Part shown: positions 25,668 to 34,324 of the stretch, in pieces
How positions within the stretch are numbered: the first letter of the stretch is position 1
Layout of the letters: each line of letters starts with the position of its first letter
Assembly (NCBI GenBank): GCA_023411575.1
Contig: JAEYOP010000018.1
Coordinates: 1 to 64,000, forward strand
Source of the DNA: Bacillota bacterium
GTDB lineage: Bacteria > Bacillota > Clostridia > Acetivibrionales > DTU013
Length of the DNA stretch: 64,000 nucleotides
Reading direction: 5' to 3'
Program-made: the position numbers and the translations under genes
Notes under the pieces: model-generated
Told to the model about the DNA's origin: nothing
Seen by the model: only the letters and a program-made list of their open reading frames with translations
The model's database searches: none

Positions 25668-26947
25668 AAATAGATCGGATCGATTTCGAAAAAGCCGGGG
25701 AAACCCTGTACCAGTACCGGCACAGCAGCGGCCTGAAGGCTTTTGTCATACCACGGAAGGGTTATTCCAAGAAATACGCCACCTTTTCCACCCATTACGG
25801 TTCGACGGACAACGAATTCGTCATACCGGGGGAAAGCCAGGCGACGGCGGTGCCGGACGGAATTGCCCATTTCCTGGAGCACAAGCTTTTCGAGCAGAAG
25901 GACGGCAGCGTGATGGACAAATTCGCCCGGCTCGGCTCCAATCCGAACGCCTATACGAGTTTCAACCAGACGGTCTACCTGTTCTCCTGCACGGACCGGT
26001 TCGAGGAGAATCTGGACCTGCTGCTCCAGTATGTCCAGAACCCCTATATTACAGAAGAGAGCGTGGAAAAGGAAAAAGGGATCATCGGCCAGGAGATCAT
26101 GATGTACCAGGACGATCCCGGCTGGAGGGCGTTTTTCAACCTCCTCGGCGCCTTCTACAGCAAATTGCCCGTCCGGATCGACATCGCCGGTACGGTTGAA
26201 AGCATCAGCAAAATCAACCGGGATTTGCTCTATAAGTGCTACAATACCTTTTACCATCCGTCCAATATGGCGATTCTCGTCGTGGGGGACGTGGAGCCGG
26301 AAAGCGTTTTCGGCAGGGTGGAGGCCGTCCTGGAAAAGAAGGATGCGCGGCCGGAAATAAAACGAATACTGCAGGACGAGCCGGAGGCCTTGAATAAAAG
26401 CTATGTCGAACAGGCGCTGGCGGTATCGGTCCCGATCTTCCAGATGGGTTACAAGGACCACGGGTTTGAGGGCACAGGCAGGAACGCACTGATGCGTGAA
26501 GTGGCCGTGAAGCTGCTTCTGGATATGCTTGCGGGCAGAAGCTCCGGCTTTTACGAGCAGCTTTACAGCGAAGGACTGCTGAATTCTTCCTTCGATTTCG
26601 ATTATACCATTGAGCCCGGATATGCTTTTTCCATACTGGGCGGCGAATCGCCCGACCCGGAGAAGGTGAAGGATCGGTTCTGCCGGATGGTGGAGGAAAC
26701 AAAAAGGAACGGACTGGACGAGACCGCCTATGAAAGACTCCGCCGGTCCATGCTCGGCCGGTACATGAGAAGGTTCAACTCCGTGGAGAGGATATCCCAT
26801 ACGTTCATTTCCGTCTACTTTAAAGGTGTGAATATGTTTGACTATTTGGAGGTATATGATAAAATTACATTTGAATATGTAAAGAGGGTTTTTGAAGAGC
26901 ATTTTGATAGCAATCGCCTCGCTCTTTCAGTGATCAGACCCGCATAG
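25664..26947 (+). CDS. yfmH: M16-family metallopeptidase-like YfmH (EF-P modification)
   Basis: This is the partner of YfmF and probably the catalytic subunit. The 427-residue product carries the zinc motif HFLEH at residues 69-73 and a downstream EKEKGIIGQEI that supplies the third metal ligand, as in the M16 family. Other marks are SNPNAYTSFNQTVYLFSCTD and a C-terminal half ending FDSNRLALSVIRPA. ATG 25664 overlaps the yfmF stop as ATGA, so translation is coupled. The lgt gene begins 12 bp after its stop. Confidence 0.9.
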   Translation: MKIDRIDFEKAGETLYQYRHSSGLKAFVIPRKGYSKKYATFSTHYGSTDNEFVIPGESQATAVPDGIAHFLEHKLFEQKDGSVMDKFARLGSNPNAYTSFNQTVYLFSCTDRFEENLDLLLQYVQNPYITEESVEKEKGIIGQEIMMYQDDPGWRAFFNLLGAFYSKLPVRIDIAGTVESISKINRDLLYKCYNTFYHPSNMAILVVGDVEPESVFGRVEAVLEKKDARPEIKRILQDEPEALNKSYVEQALAVSVPIFQMGYKDHGFEGTGRNALMREVAVKLLLDMLAGRSSGFYEQLYSEGLLNSSFDFDYTIEPGYAFSILGGESPDPEKVKDRFCRMVEETKRNGLDETAYERLRRSMLGRYMRRFNSVERISHTFISVYFKGVNMFDYLEVYDKITFEYVKRVFEEHFDSNRLALSVIRPA

Positions 26948-26959
26948 GAGGGGTACAAA

Positions 26960-28027
26960 ATGAATGTGCAGTTTCCGGGCTTGGGATGGGACTTTACCAT
27001 CAACAATTGGGCGTTTCAGGTGTTCGGAATAAAAATCTACTGGTACGGCATTATTATTGCAGCTGCGTTTCTGGTTGCAGTTCTTCTGGCAACAAGAGAT
27101 TCTCAAAAATATGACATCAAGCCGGACGATATCCTTGATCTCGTACTTTTCTGCGCTCCCGCGGCAATCATTGGAGCCAGGCTTTATTATGTGGCGTTCA
27201 GCTGGAACGAATTCAAGGACGATCTCCTGAGCATTTTCATGACGAGAAACGGAGGGCTCGCGGTTTACGGCGGCGTGATCGGCGCTTTCATCGCGGTGTT
27301 TTTTGTGGCAAGACACAAAAAAATTCCGGTCCTGCGGCTTCTGGATTTCGGCGTGCCCTATCTTGCGCTGGGACAGGCCATAGGACGCTGGGGCAACTTT
27401 GTGAACCAGGAAGCCTTCGGCTCGCCGACGAATCTGCCGTGGCGCATGAACGGCGATATCGTCAACAGCTACCTGGGCAGCCTGGGCCGGACGCTGGATC
27501 TGACCAAATACGGCGCGCATCCCACCTTTTTCTATGAATCGCTGTGGGACTTTGCCCTTTTCCTGTTTCTCGCCGTCTTTCGAAAGAGGAAGAAAGTCCA
27601 GGGGGAAGTGCTTTTCCTGTACCTGATCCTGTACGGGATCGGCCGGGCGGTTATCGAGGGCCTGAGAACAGACAGCCTCATGCTTGGGAGCGTCAGGGTC
27701 TCGCAGCTTCTTTCCGTACTGCTGGTGCTGGTGTTTGCAACTATTTTCATTAGAGGACGTCTAAAGCAGAAAAAGACGGAAGAAGAAGAGCCGGCGGATC
27801 TGGGACAAAGCCGGTATGGCTCCGTGCTGATGAAGATGAAGGAAGAAGAAAATGCGGAGCATTCCGCTGCAAGTGCGGAAGCGGATGCGGACGCGAAAGC
27901 CGACAGCGAAGACACAGCGAAGGGGAGTCCGGAGAAGGCTTCGGAAGAACTGCAGAAGGAGCCTGACATGGAGGAAACTGCCGGACCGGAAAGCGCCGCG
28001 GAGGACGCGGCGGAGAGTAAGGAGTAG
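26960..28027 (+). CDS. lgt: Prolipoprotein diacylglyceryl transferase with acidic tail
   Basis: Lgt adds diacylglycerol to the lipobox Cys of prolipoproteins in the membrane. Seven hydrophobic segments are visible. The signature is GRWGNFVNQEAFG, with Arg and Asn expected to bind lipid, plus GLAVYGGVIGA and HPTFFYES. The conserved body ends near residue 270. The last 80-85 residues form an Ala/Glu/Asp-rich, repeat-like cytoplasmic tail that typical Lgt proteins (about 260-300 residues) lack. The tail is compositionally simple and probably disordered; its role is unknown. It follows yfmH closely (GGAGG just upstream of the start). Confidence 0.96.
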   Translation: MNVQFPGLGWDFTINNWAFQVFGIKIYWYGIIIAAAFLVAVLLATRDSQKYDIKPDDILDLVLFCAPAAIIGARLYYVAFSWNEFKDDLLSIFMTRNGGLAVYGGVIGAFIAVFFVARHKKIPVLRLLDFGVPYLALGQAIGRWGNFVNQEAFGSPTNLPWRMNGDIVNSYLGSLGRTLDLTKYGAHPTFFYESLWDFALFLFLAVFRKRKKVQGEVLFLYLILYGIGRAVIEGLRTDSLMLGSVRVSQLLSVLLVLVFATIFIRGRLKQKKTEEEEPADLGQSRYGSVLMKMKEEENAEHSAASAEADADAKADSEDTAKGSPEKASEELQKEPDMEETAGPESAAEDAAESKE

Positions 28028-28033
28028 GGAATA

Positions 28034-28198
28034 GTGGATTTGCAGCAGGTAAAAGCCGAGATCGAAGAGATCAAAGCGGAATTGGAACATTTGATGGATT
28101 CGGGAGCGGGTTTTGCCGAGATTTATGAGACCAGCCTCCGGTTGGACAAGCTGATTGTGATTTTCCAGAAACATTTTTGCAGGACGGGCATTCAGTAA
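28034..28198 (+). CDS. Spo0E-like small regulator, 54 residues
   Basis: A GTG at 28034, preceded by GGAG (spacing 9), opens a 54-codon frame to TAA at 28196. The product begins with a helix rich in Glu and Lys (DLQQVKAEIEEIKAELEHLM), followed by TSLRLDKLIVIFQ. That segment matches the Spo0E family motif SxxLD..I..., in which such short helical-hairpin proteins remove phosphate from Spo0A. The match is by motif only, and Ser-to-Thr/Ser spacing should be checked. It sits 6 bp after lgt, before rodA. Too short and with a non-ATG start, it is easily missed. Confidence 0.55.
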   Translation: MDLQQVKAEIEEIKAELEHLMDSGAGFAEIYETSLRLDKLIVIFQKHFCRTGIQ

Positions 28199-28274
28199 GA
28201 TGCGGCATGCCGAACCGGCAGGCTGACGGGGTTATACCAAGGAAAAACGGATCGGTCGTATTCGGGTGGGAAAA

Positions 28275-29435
28275 ATGTATTTTGTGGAGAAGACCAAGGG
28301 CACAAATTATTTGAAGCAATTCGATTATTTGCTTTTCGCGGCAATTATGACATTGTCGGTCATCGGCATAATCGTTTTGCGCAGTGCCATCGGGGAAGCA
28401 GCGATGACCGGCACCTGGCTCAAGCAGCTGATCTGCCTGTCCATCGGCGTTGTTCTCTGCATCACCATTTGCGCCATCGATTATAAGGATTTCAAAACCC
28501 TGGGGATACTATTGTATGTTGTCAGTATTATCCTGCTTGTTCTCGTCCTGATTATCGGTAAGGAGGTAAACGGCAGCAAAAGCTGGCTGCCCGTGCCCGT
28601 GATCAACAGGTTTCAGCCGTCCGAGCTGGCAAAGGTGGCGTTTGCCGTGGTAATACCGGTGTTTTTCGAGCGCCTGAAGGAAGGCCAGGAAACCGGCAAA
28701 AACGTGGTCAAGCTGCTGCTCTATACCGGCCTTCCCATCGGATTGATCCTGCTGCAGCGGGATGTCGGCACGGCACTGGTTTTCATTTTCGCTTTCATCA
28801 TAATGCTGTTTGTCTATGGCATCCCGTACCGGTATTTTTTCATAGCATTGGGCTCCATGCTTGCGCTGGCCCCTGTTTTATGGTTTTTCGTGATCCCGGC
28901 CAAATATCCCCATATTAAAAACAGAATCCTTACCTTTCTATATCCCGAACTGGATTTGCAGGGCAAGGGCCTGCAGGTGTACCGGTCCAAGATGACCATC
29001 GGCTCCGGGCAAATGTTCGGAAAGGGCCTGTTCCACGGTCTTCAGACGCAAAACAGCAGCCCGCTGGTAAGCAGTTACAGCGTACCGGAAAAGCAGACGG
29101 ATTTCATCTTTTCCGTAATAGGGGAAGAACTGGGCTTTATCGGCGCGATATTCGTCATTGTCCTCATATTCTTCCTGCTGCTGCGCTGCATCTACATTGC
29201 AATGAATTCCCGGGATCCTTACGGCTCCTTTGCGGTCATCTGCATAACCGCGATGTTCGGCTTCCACTTCATTGAGAACATAGGCATGTGCATAGGCGTG
29301 CTCCCGGTCACGGGCATACCGCTTCCCTTTGTAAGCCAGGGGGGAAGCTCGCTGATAACCAACTTTCTAAATGTAGGCATCCTGTTGAGCGTTTCCATGC
29401 GGCGAAAGAAAGCCATCTTCAACAGTTCCCAGTAA
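28275..29435 (+). CDS. rodA: FtsW/RodA/SpoVE family glycosyltransferase
   Basis: The family polymerises lipid II into glycan strands with a class B PBP. The 386-residue protein has about ten membrane helices and family motifs: RFQPSELAKVAF, GIPYRYFF, and QGGSSLITNFLNVGILLSVS near the end. Length and the short N-terminus fit RodA/FtsW/SpoVE; which of the three cannot be told from sequence alone, and no PBP or mreB is adjacent. GTG 28266 is in frame, but ATG 28275 is the simpler start. A strong terminator follows. Confidence 0.9.
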   Translation: MYFVEKTKGTNYLKQFDYLLFAAIMTLSVIGIIVLRSAIGEAAMTGTWLKQLICLSIGVVLCITICAIDYKDFKTLGILLYVVSIILLVLVLIIGKEVNGSKSWLPVPVINRFQPSELAKVAFAVVIPVFFERLKEGQETGKNVVKLLLYTGLPIGLILLQRDVGTALVFIFAFIIMLFVYGIPYRYFFIALGSMLALAPVLWFFVIPAKYPHIKNRILTFLYPELDLQGKGLQVYRSKMTIGSGQMFGKGLFHGLQTQNSSPLVSSYSVPEKQTDFIFSVIGEELGFIGAIFVIVLIFFLLLRCIYIAMNSRDPYGSFAVICITAMFGFHFIENIGMCIGVLPVTGIPLPFVSQGGSSLITNFLNVGILLSVSMRRKKAIFNSSQ

Positions 29436-29449
29436 AATCGGCCATACGA

Positions 29450-29489
29450 GGCGGTGCGGCAGAAGGATTTCCCCTGCGCCGCCTTTTTT
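29450..29489 (+). terminator. Terminator after rodA
   Basis: GGCGGTGC (29450-29457) pairs with GCGCCGCC (29476-29483) through eight pairs (one G-U), followed by TTTTTT. It ends the yfmF-lgt-rodA stretch and precedes the sugar locus. Confidence 0.85.
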
Positions 29490-29550
29490 GTTTCGCTTGC
29501 GCCATCGCGGGCATTTTAAAATTTATGTTGTGCTGGAGGGATAGTGAAGT

Positions 29551-31812
29551 ATGAATGACAGGGACAGAGCTCATCTAAAAATATGGTATGACAGGCCGGC
29601 GAAGGACTGGAACGAAGCCCTGCCTGTGGGAAACGGAAGCCTGGGCGGCATGGTTTTCGGCGGAGCGGAGGAAGAGCTCATTCAACTGAATGAAGATACG
29701 GTCTGGTATGGCACGAAAAAGCAGAGAATCAATCCCGATGCGCAGAAATACCTGCCGGAAATCCGGGATATGCTGCTTCATAACAAAGTCCGGGAGGCCG
29801 AGCGCCTTACGGACCTGGCGATGTTTGCCACGCCGTTCAGCGAAGGCCACTATGAACCGCTCGGGGATCTGCGGATCCGTTTTTACGGGCATGAAAACGG
29901 GGTGCAGGACTATCGGAGGGAGCTGGATATCGAGGAAGCGGTGGCGCGTGTCTGCTATCGGAGCGGGGATGTCTGCTTTTCCAGGGAGATGTTTGCAAGC
30001 GCCGTTCATAAGTGTATGGCGATCCGGCTGACGGCGGACAAGCCTGCCCGGATTTCCCTGTCCGTGGGGCTTTACAGGGGGAAATGCTATGAACGGACGG
30101 ACGTATTGGGCGGAAACATGCTGATGCTCCGGGGAGCATGCGGCGGCGAAGGCGGCGCGCAGTTCCGCGCCCTGTTGAAGGTTATGGCGGAAGGAGGCCG
30201 TGTGTTCTCCATTGGCGACAGAGTGGTGGTGGAGGATGCGGATTGCATTACCCTGCTGCTTACAGGCAGGACCGTCTATTACTGGGAGGATCCCGAGGAC
30301 TGGTGCAGGGATGTGATCCGGAAAGCGTCAATGGTGAATTATGCCACTTTGAAAAAAGAACATATCAGGGAATACCGGAGAATTTTCTCAAGAGTGGGTT
30401 TCCAACTGGGAAGCAAAGAGGAAAAGCACCCGCTGGCGGAGCTTCCGACGGGCGAGCGGCTCCGGAGGCTCCAGGAAGGCGGGGAGGACCCGGAGTTGAT
30501 CGCACTCTATTTCCAATACGGAAGATATCTTTTGATTTCCTGCAGCAGGCCCGGGGGCATGGCGGCAAACCTGCAGGGCATCTGGAATCAGGACATGCTG
30601 CCGGCCTGGGACAGCAAATACACCATAAACATCAATACCCAGATGAATTATTGGCCGGCGGAAGTATGCAATCTATCCGAATGCCATATCCCTCTTTTCG
30701 ATCTGATCGAAAGAATGAGGTGGTCGGGCCGGGAGGTCGCAGATCGCATGTATGGCTGCAGAGGGTTTGTAGCGCACCACAATACGGATATTTTCGGCGA
30801 CTGCGCGCCCCAGGACCTGTACATGCCCGCCACCCAATGGCCCATGGGGGCCGCCTGGCTGTGCCTGCACCTTTGGGAGCATTATGATTTCGGGAGGGAC
30901 AGGGCATTCCTCCACAAAGCTTACCCTATTCTGAGGGAAGCCGCGGAGTTTTTTCTGGATTTTCTGATGGAAAACGGAAAGGGACAGCTGGTAACGTGCC
31001 CCTCCGTATCTCCGGAGAACACCTTTCAGATGCCGGACGGGGAAAAGGGCCATTTGTGCATGGGACCGTCCATGGACAGCCAGATTTTGTACGAGCTTTT
31101 TACCGATTGCATCGAAGCGGCGGCCATACTGGATATCGACCAGGACTTCCGCTATGTGTTGAAAAAGACCCGGGACAGGCTTCCCAGGCCTGAAATCGGC
31201 AAATACGGACAGATCATGGAGTGGGCGGAGGACTACGAAGAACCGGAGCCGGGGCACAGGCACATCTCCCAGTTGTTTGCCCTGATCCCCGGCAGTCAGA
31301 TCTCCGTGACCGGGACCCCCGAACTGGCAAAGGCCGCGAGGGTCACGCTGGAAAGAAGGCTTGCGAACGGAGGGGGACATACGGGCTGGAGCAGGGCATG
31401 GATCATCAATATGTGGGCCAGGCTGCAGGATTCGGAAAAAGCCTATGAAAATGTACTGGCGCTGCTGACAAAGTCCACGCTGCCCAACCTTCTGGACAAC
31501 CATCCTCCGTTCCAGATCGACGGCAATTTCGGCGGGACGGCCGGAATTGCGGAGATGCTGCTCCAGAGCCACGGCGGGGAGCTCGTATTCCTGCCGGCGC
31601 TGCCGTCGAAGTGGGCGGAAGGGCATATGACCGGCCTGAGAGCACGCGGAGGCTTTGAGGTGGACCTGGAATGGAAAGGCGGAAAGCTCGCCAAAGCAGT
31701 GGTCCGGTCCCTGGCGGGCAATGTCTGCCGGATCCGAAAAGCGGATGGCGGGCTATTGGAATTTCCAACGAAAAAGGGCGGCGTTTACAGCGTAGATGAA
31801 ACGATGTATTGA
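29551..31812 (+). CDS. Glycoside hydrolase family 95 (alpha-L-fucosidase or alpha-L-galactosidase)
   Basis: GH95 enzymes are inverting hydrolases that remove terminal alpha-L-fucose or alpha-L-galactose, for example from plant cell-wall side chains. The 753-residue product has an N-terminal beta domain (WNEALPVGNGSLGGMVFGG; QLNEDTVW), a helical core with NINTQMNYWPAE near residue 365, the general-acid region GHRHISQLFALIPGS near 568, and DGNFGGTAGIAEML near 656. These match the Asn, Glu and Asp catalytic sites of the Bifidobacterium AfcA enzyme. There is no signal peptide, so it acts inside the cell. It overlaps the opposing aldolase gene by 28 bp. Confidence 0.9.
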   Translation: MNDRDRAHLKIWYDRPAKDWNEALPVGNGSLGGMVFGGAEEELIQLNEDTVWYGTKKQRINPDAQKYLPEIRDMLLHNKVREAERLTDLAMFATPFSEGHYEPLGDLRIRFYGHENGVQDYRRELDIEEAVARVCYRSGDVCFSREMFASAVHKCMAIRLTADKPARISLSVGLYRGKCYERTDVLGGNMLMLRGACGGEGGAQFRALLKVMAEGGRVFSIGDRVVVEDADCITLLLTGRTVYYWEDPEDWCRDVIRKASMVNYATLKKEHIREYRRIFSRVGFQLGSKEEKHPLAELPTGERLRRLQEGGEDPELIALYFQYGRYLLISCSRPGGMAANLQGIWNQDMLPAWDSKYTININTQMNYWPAEVCNLSECHIPLFDLIERMRWSGREVADRMYGCRGFVAHHNTDIFGDCAPQDLYMPATQWPMGAAWLCLHLWEHYDFGRDRAFLHKAYPILREAAEFFLDFLMENGKGQLVTCPSVSPENTFQMPDGEKGHLCMGPSMDSQILYELFTDCIEAAAILDIDQDFRYVLKKTRDRLPRPEIGKYGQIMEWAEDYEEPEPGHRHISQLFALIPGSQISVTGTPELAKAARVTLERRLANGGGHTGWSRAWIINMWARLQDSEKAYENVLALLTKSTLPNLLDNHPPFQIDGNFGGTAGIAEMLLQSHGGELVFLPALPSKWAEGHMTGLRARGGFEVDLEWKGGKLAKAVVRSLAGNVCRIRKADGGLLEFPTKKGGVYSVDETMY

Positions 31813-32744
31813 ACAAGCGGAAGGAGCCCCATCTCGCTGCGGAATTTTTCGCTCAGACGGGTATGCTGCTCCACTTCCAGCTTTGCCGTGGAATTCAGAT
31901 CGGACGTCGGTCTTGTTCTGGCACGGAGGCCGGTAAAATTCCCGATGAGCTTTTGATAGTATTTGGCGTTTATCGGATAAATCTGGCGCTCCAGCAGTGC
32001 GGTGACGCTTAGAAAATCGCTTACCTGTTCCGCCTTTGCGGGCTCTTTGCCAAAGTTGCCGCAAACCCAGGAATACAGGTCGGCTTGAAATCCGGCCATC
32101 ACTCCGCTGAAGCCTGACGCACCGGCTTTGAGCGATTGCAGGAGAGTCGCCGAATTTGCGTTGAAAAGCTTTAACTGTGTCCCTTTGATCGCTTCTAGCT
32201 TAGCGTTCATATTGTCGATATCACAGCTGGTATCCTTGATAAAATGGAACCTGCCCGTATCTGCACACCATTTCAGCAGCTTCGGCGAAATAAGCCTTTT
32301 ATAGGGAAAGGGACATTCGTAAAAACCCAGCGGCACTTCTTCAGGAAGCAGGGCGAGAAGCTTTTTCAGGTTCTCAAGCCAGGTATCGTCGCTTTCGTCC
32401 TGCTTTGCAAGGCGGTTTGTCAGCAGAATGAGACAATCCGCTCCCGCCGATGCGATGTCCTTCAGTTCCTTAGCCTGCGACTCAATGGAATCGGAAATAT
32501 GTCCGGATGCAATGACAGGTACGCGTCCATTCGCCTTTTCTTTTACAAACCTGGTGATTCCGGTTCTCTCTTCGTCTGACAGAAAAAACATCTCACTGGA
32601 CTGGCAAACAGCGAACAAGCCGGACACACTGCAGCGGATATACCATTCGGTCAGTCTGCCCAGGGATTCATAGTCAACCTTGTTATCGTCCGTAAAAGGG
32701 GTAAGCATAGTGGGGTATACGCCGTTTGGAAATTTATCGGGCAT
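31785..32744 (-). CDS. DHDPS/N-acetylneuraminate-lyase family aldolase
   Basis: The 319-residue protein is a class I TIM-barrel aldolase: GFYECPF supplies the catalytic Tyr142, and FIKDTSCD carries the Schiff-base Lys170. The usual GTTGE loop reads CQSSEM instead, so lysine biosynthesis (DapA) is unlikely; a 2-keto-3-deoxy acid aldolase is more plausible in a pectin/sugar locus. Its C-terminal residues are encoded by the antisense of the GH95 end, so the two genes share 28 bp. AAGGAG sits 8 bp before ATG 32744. It appears cotranscribed after the regulator gene 21 bp away. Substrate not provable. Confidence 0.85.
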   Translation of the reverse strand: MPDKFPNGVYPTMLTPFTDDNKVDYESLGRLTEWYIRCSVSGLFAVCQSSEMFFLSDEERTGITRFVKEKANGRVPVIASGHISDSIESQAKELKDIASAGADCLILLTNRLAKQDESDDTWLENLKKLLALLPEEVPLGFYECPFPYKRLISPKLLKWCADTGRFHFIKDTSCDIDNMNAKLEAIKGTQLKLFNANSATLLQSLKAGASGFSGVMAGFQADLYSWVCGNFGKEPAKAEQVSDFLSVTALLERQIYPINAKYYQKLIGNFTGLRARTRPTSDLNSTAKLEVEQHTRLSEKFRSEMGLLPLVQYIVSSTL

Positions 32745-32764
32745 GTTGATTTTCTCCTTACCTG

Positions 32765-34306
32765 TTATTTTGCTTTCTTTCCGTTCCGGTACTCTGTCGG
32801 TGTCAAGCCGTTGTATTGCTTGAATATTCTGAAAAAATATTTGGGGTTTCGGTAGCCCACTTCTTTGGTGATCTCCTCAATGCTCATTTTGCTCTCCGAC
32901 AGGAAGTTCATCGCCTTGGCCATACGGATTCTTGTCAGATAATCATTGAAGCTTTCCCCTGTTTTTAGTTTGAATAAATAGCTGCAATAGGACGGGTTGA
33001 TGAAGTAGTTCGATGCTATGAACTCCAGTGTGATTTTTGAGCCGTAATTGGTGTCCAGATAGTTCTTAATCTGCTCGATCAGGCGTTCCTGGCTCTGGCA
33101 GGAGTTTTTCAAAGTAGTGAAAATCAGGGAAATGTAGCCGGAGAGTTCTCTTTTGATCCGGTCAATGGTTGTTTCAAACAAGTACCGGTCATAAAACAAA
33201 GCGGGGATATCTTCCGTCGCCGCATCATATTGCAGGGCGTACCCGTTCACCAGCCTGATCAGGCTGCAGCACTCCTCGTGCAATACCTCGAAGGGCACGT
33301 TGCTTTTCTCCAATTCATCAAAAAAACGGTTCAGCGATTCATGCAGTTCGTCCGGGGAATAGCGCAGGCTCGCGAAAACAGCTTTGATCTGATCCTCGGA
33401 ATGGATTCTTTCCATACTTTGTTTTACCGGCTTCAGTTTGACCTGCCTTTCCGACAGGCGGACTTTCCCGAAGCTGTCCATGCAGCTCCTGTATAGATTG
33501 TGGACCTCATTTATGGCACCGCAGCTGTCGCTGATGCAGAGATACTGTACAAAACCGGTGTTATCCGCCAGGATTCGCAGGGCAAGCTCCTGTGCAAAGC
33601 TCTCCAGAATCCGCTCGTGGTCATGGTAATCCATCAGCAGAATAAAATAGCAATACTTCTGCGATTCGTCCTCAAGCGGCACGGTGCCGATTCCGTGCGA
33701 TTCCCCCTCACACAGCCTTTCAAGCGCCGGAAGAAGGGAGGGGGCGTTGGTTTTCACCGTAATCAGCTTGAATTTCCGGACCCCGCTATATTCTTTGGAT
33801 TCCGTAGAGTTTGAAATTTCCGCTTCTGCAGTGTGAATGATGCAATCGAGCAGTTTCCTGTTACTCTGGCGCTTTTCGAAAGCACTGATGTGTTCCTTCA
33901 TATAGCCGACCTGGGCATTCATGTTCTGCTGCCGGTTGATCAGGCTGATTGCCTTGTTCAGCTGTTTGCGTATTTCTTCGGCGGAAAAGGGCTTGAGAAC
34001 ATATCCGACCACACCGTTTTCAATGGCGGAATTCAAATATTCGAAATCCCGGTAGCTGCTGAGGACGATTACCTTTTTATCCGGGTAGGCTGCCGCCAGG
34101 TGGTCCAGGAAACCCATGCCGTCCATCTCCGGCATTTTCATATCGGTAATAACGATATCCGGGTTTGCCGACTCGATCAGTTTGAGCCCTTCAGCGCCAT
34201 TGGCTGCCTGACCCTTGCAGACAAGCCCCATGTCCAGCTTGTTGATTTTCTTTACAAGACCCTCGCGAATGATCGCTTCATCGTCAACGGCGATATAGCT
34301 GTACAT
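32765..34306 (-). CDS. YesN-like AraC response regulator (module A)
   Basis: This is the DNA-binding partner of the adjacent kinase. The 513-residue protein has an N-terminal receiver domain: acidic pair VDDE near residue 8, phospho-acceptor TDMKMPEMDGMG with Asp near residue 55, and Lys in LKPF. A long central region (about 130-400) of unknown role follows. Two C-terminal helix-turn-helix motifs of the AraC family (about 405-510) include PTEYR at the end. GGGAGG precedes the start. It lies 18 bp after the kinase gene, so they form an operon. It should activate the importer at 36.2-39.4 kb. Confidence 0.92.
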   Translation of the reverse strand: MYSYIAVDDEAIIREGLVKKINKLDMGLVCKGQAANGAEGLKLIESANPDIVITDMKMPEMDGMGFLDHLAAAYPDKKVIVLSSYRDFEYLNSAIENGVVGYVLKPFSAEEIRKQLNKAISLINRQQNMNAQVGYMKEHISAFEKRQSNRKLLDCIIHTAEAEISNSTESKEYSGVRKFKLITVKTNAPSLLPALERLCEGESHGIGTVPLEDESQKYCYFILLMDYHDHERILESFAQELALRILADNTGFVQYLCISDSCGAINEVHNLYRSCMDSFGKVRLSERQVKLKPVKQSMERIHSEDQIKAVFASLRYSPDELHESLNRFFDELEKSNVPFEVLHEECCSLIRLVNGYALQYDAATEDIPALFYDRYLFETTIDRIKRELSGYISLIFTTLKNSCQSQERLIEQIKNYLDTNYGSKITLEFIASNYFINPSYCSYLFKLKTGESFNDYLTRIRMAKAMNFLSESKMSIEEITKEVGYRNPKYFFRIFKQYNGLTPTEYRNGKKAK

Positions 34307-34324
34307 AGTATCCGTACCTCCCGT

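Noticed and set aside
31785..32744. Lysine-biosynthetic dapA
   Set aside because: The GTTGE loop is replaced by CQSSEM and the gene lies in a sugar operon, so a keto-deoxy-acid aldolase is likelier.
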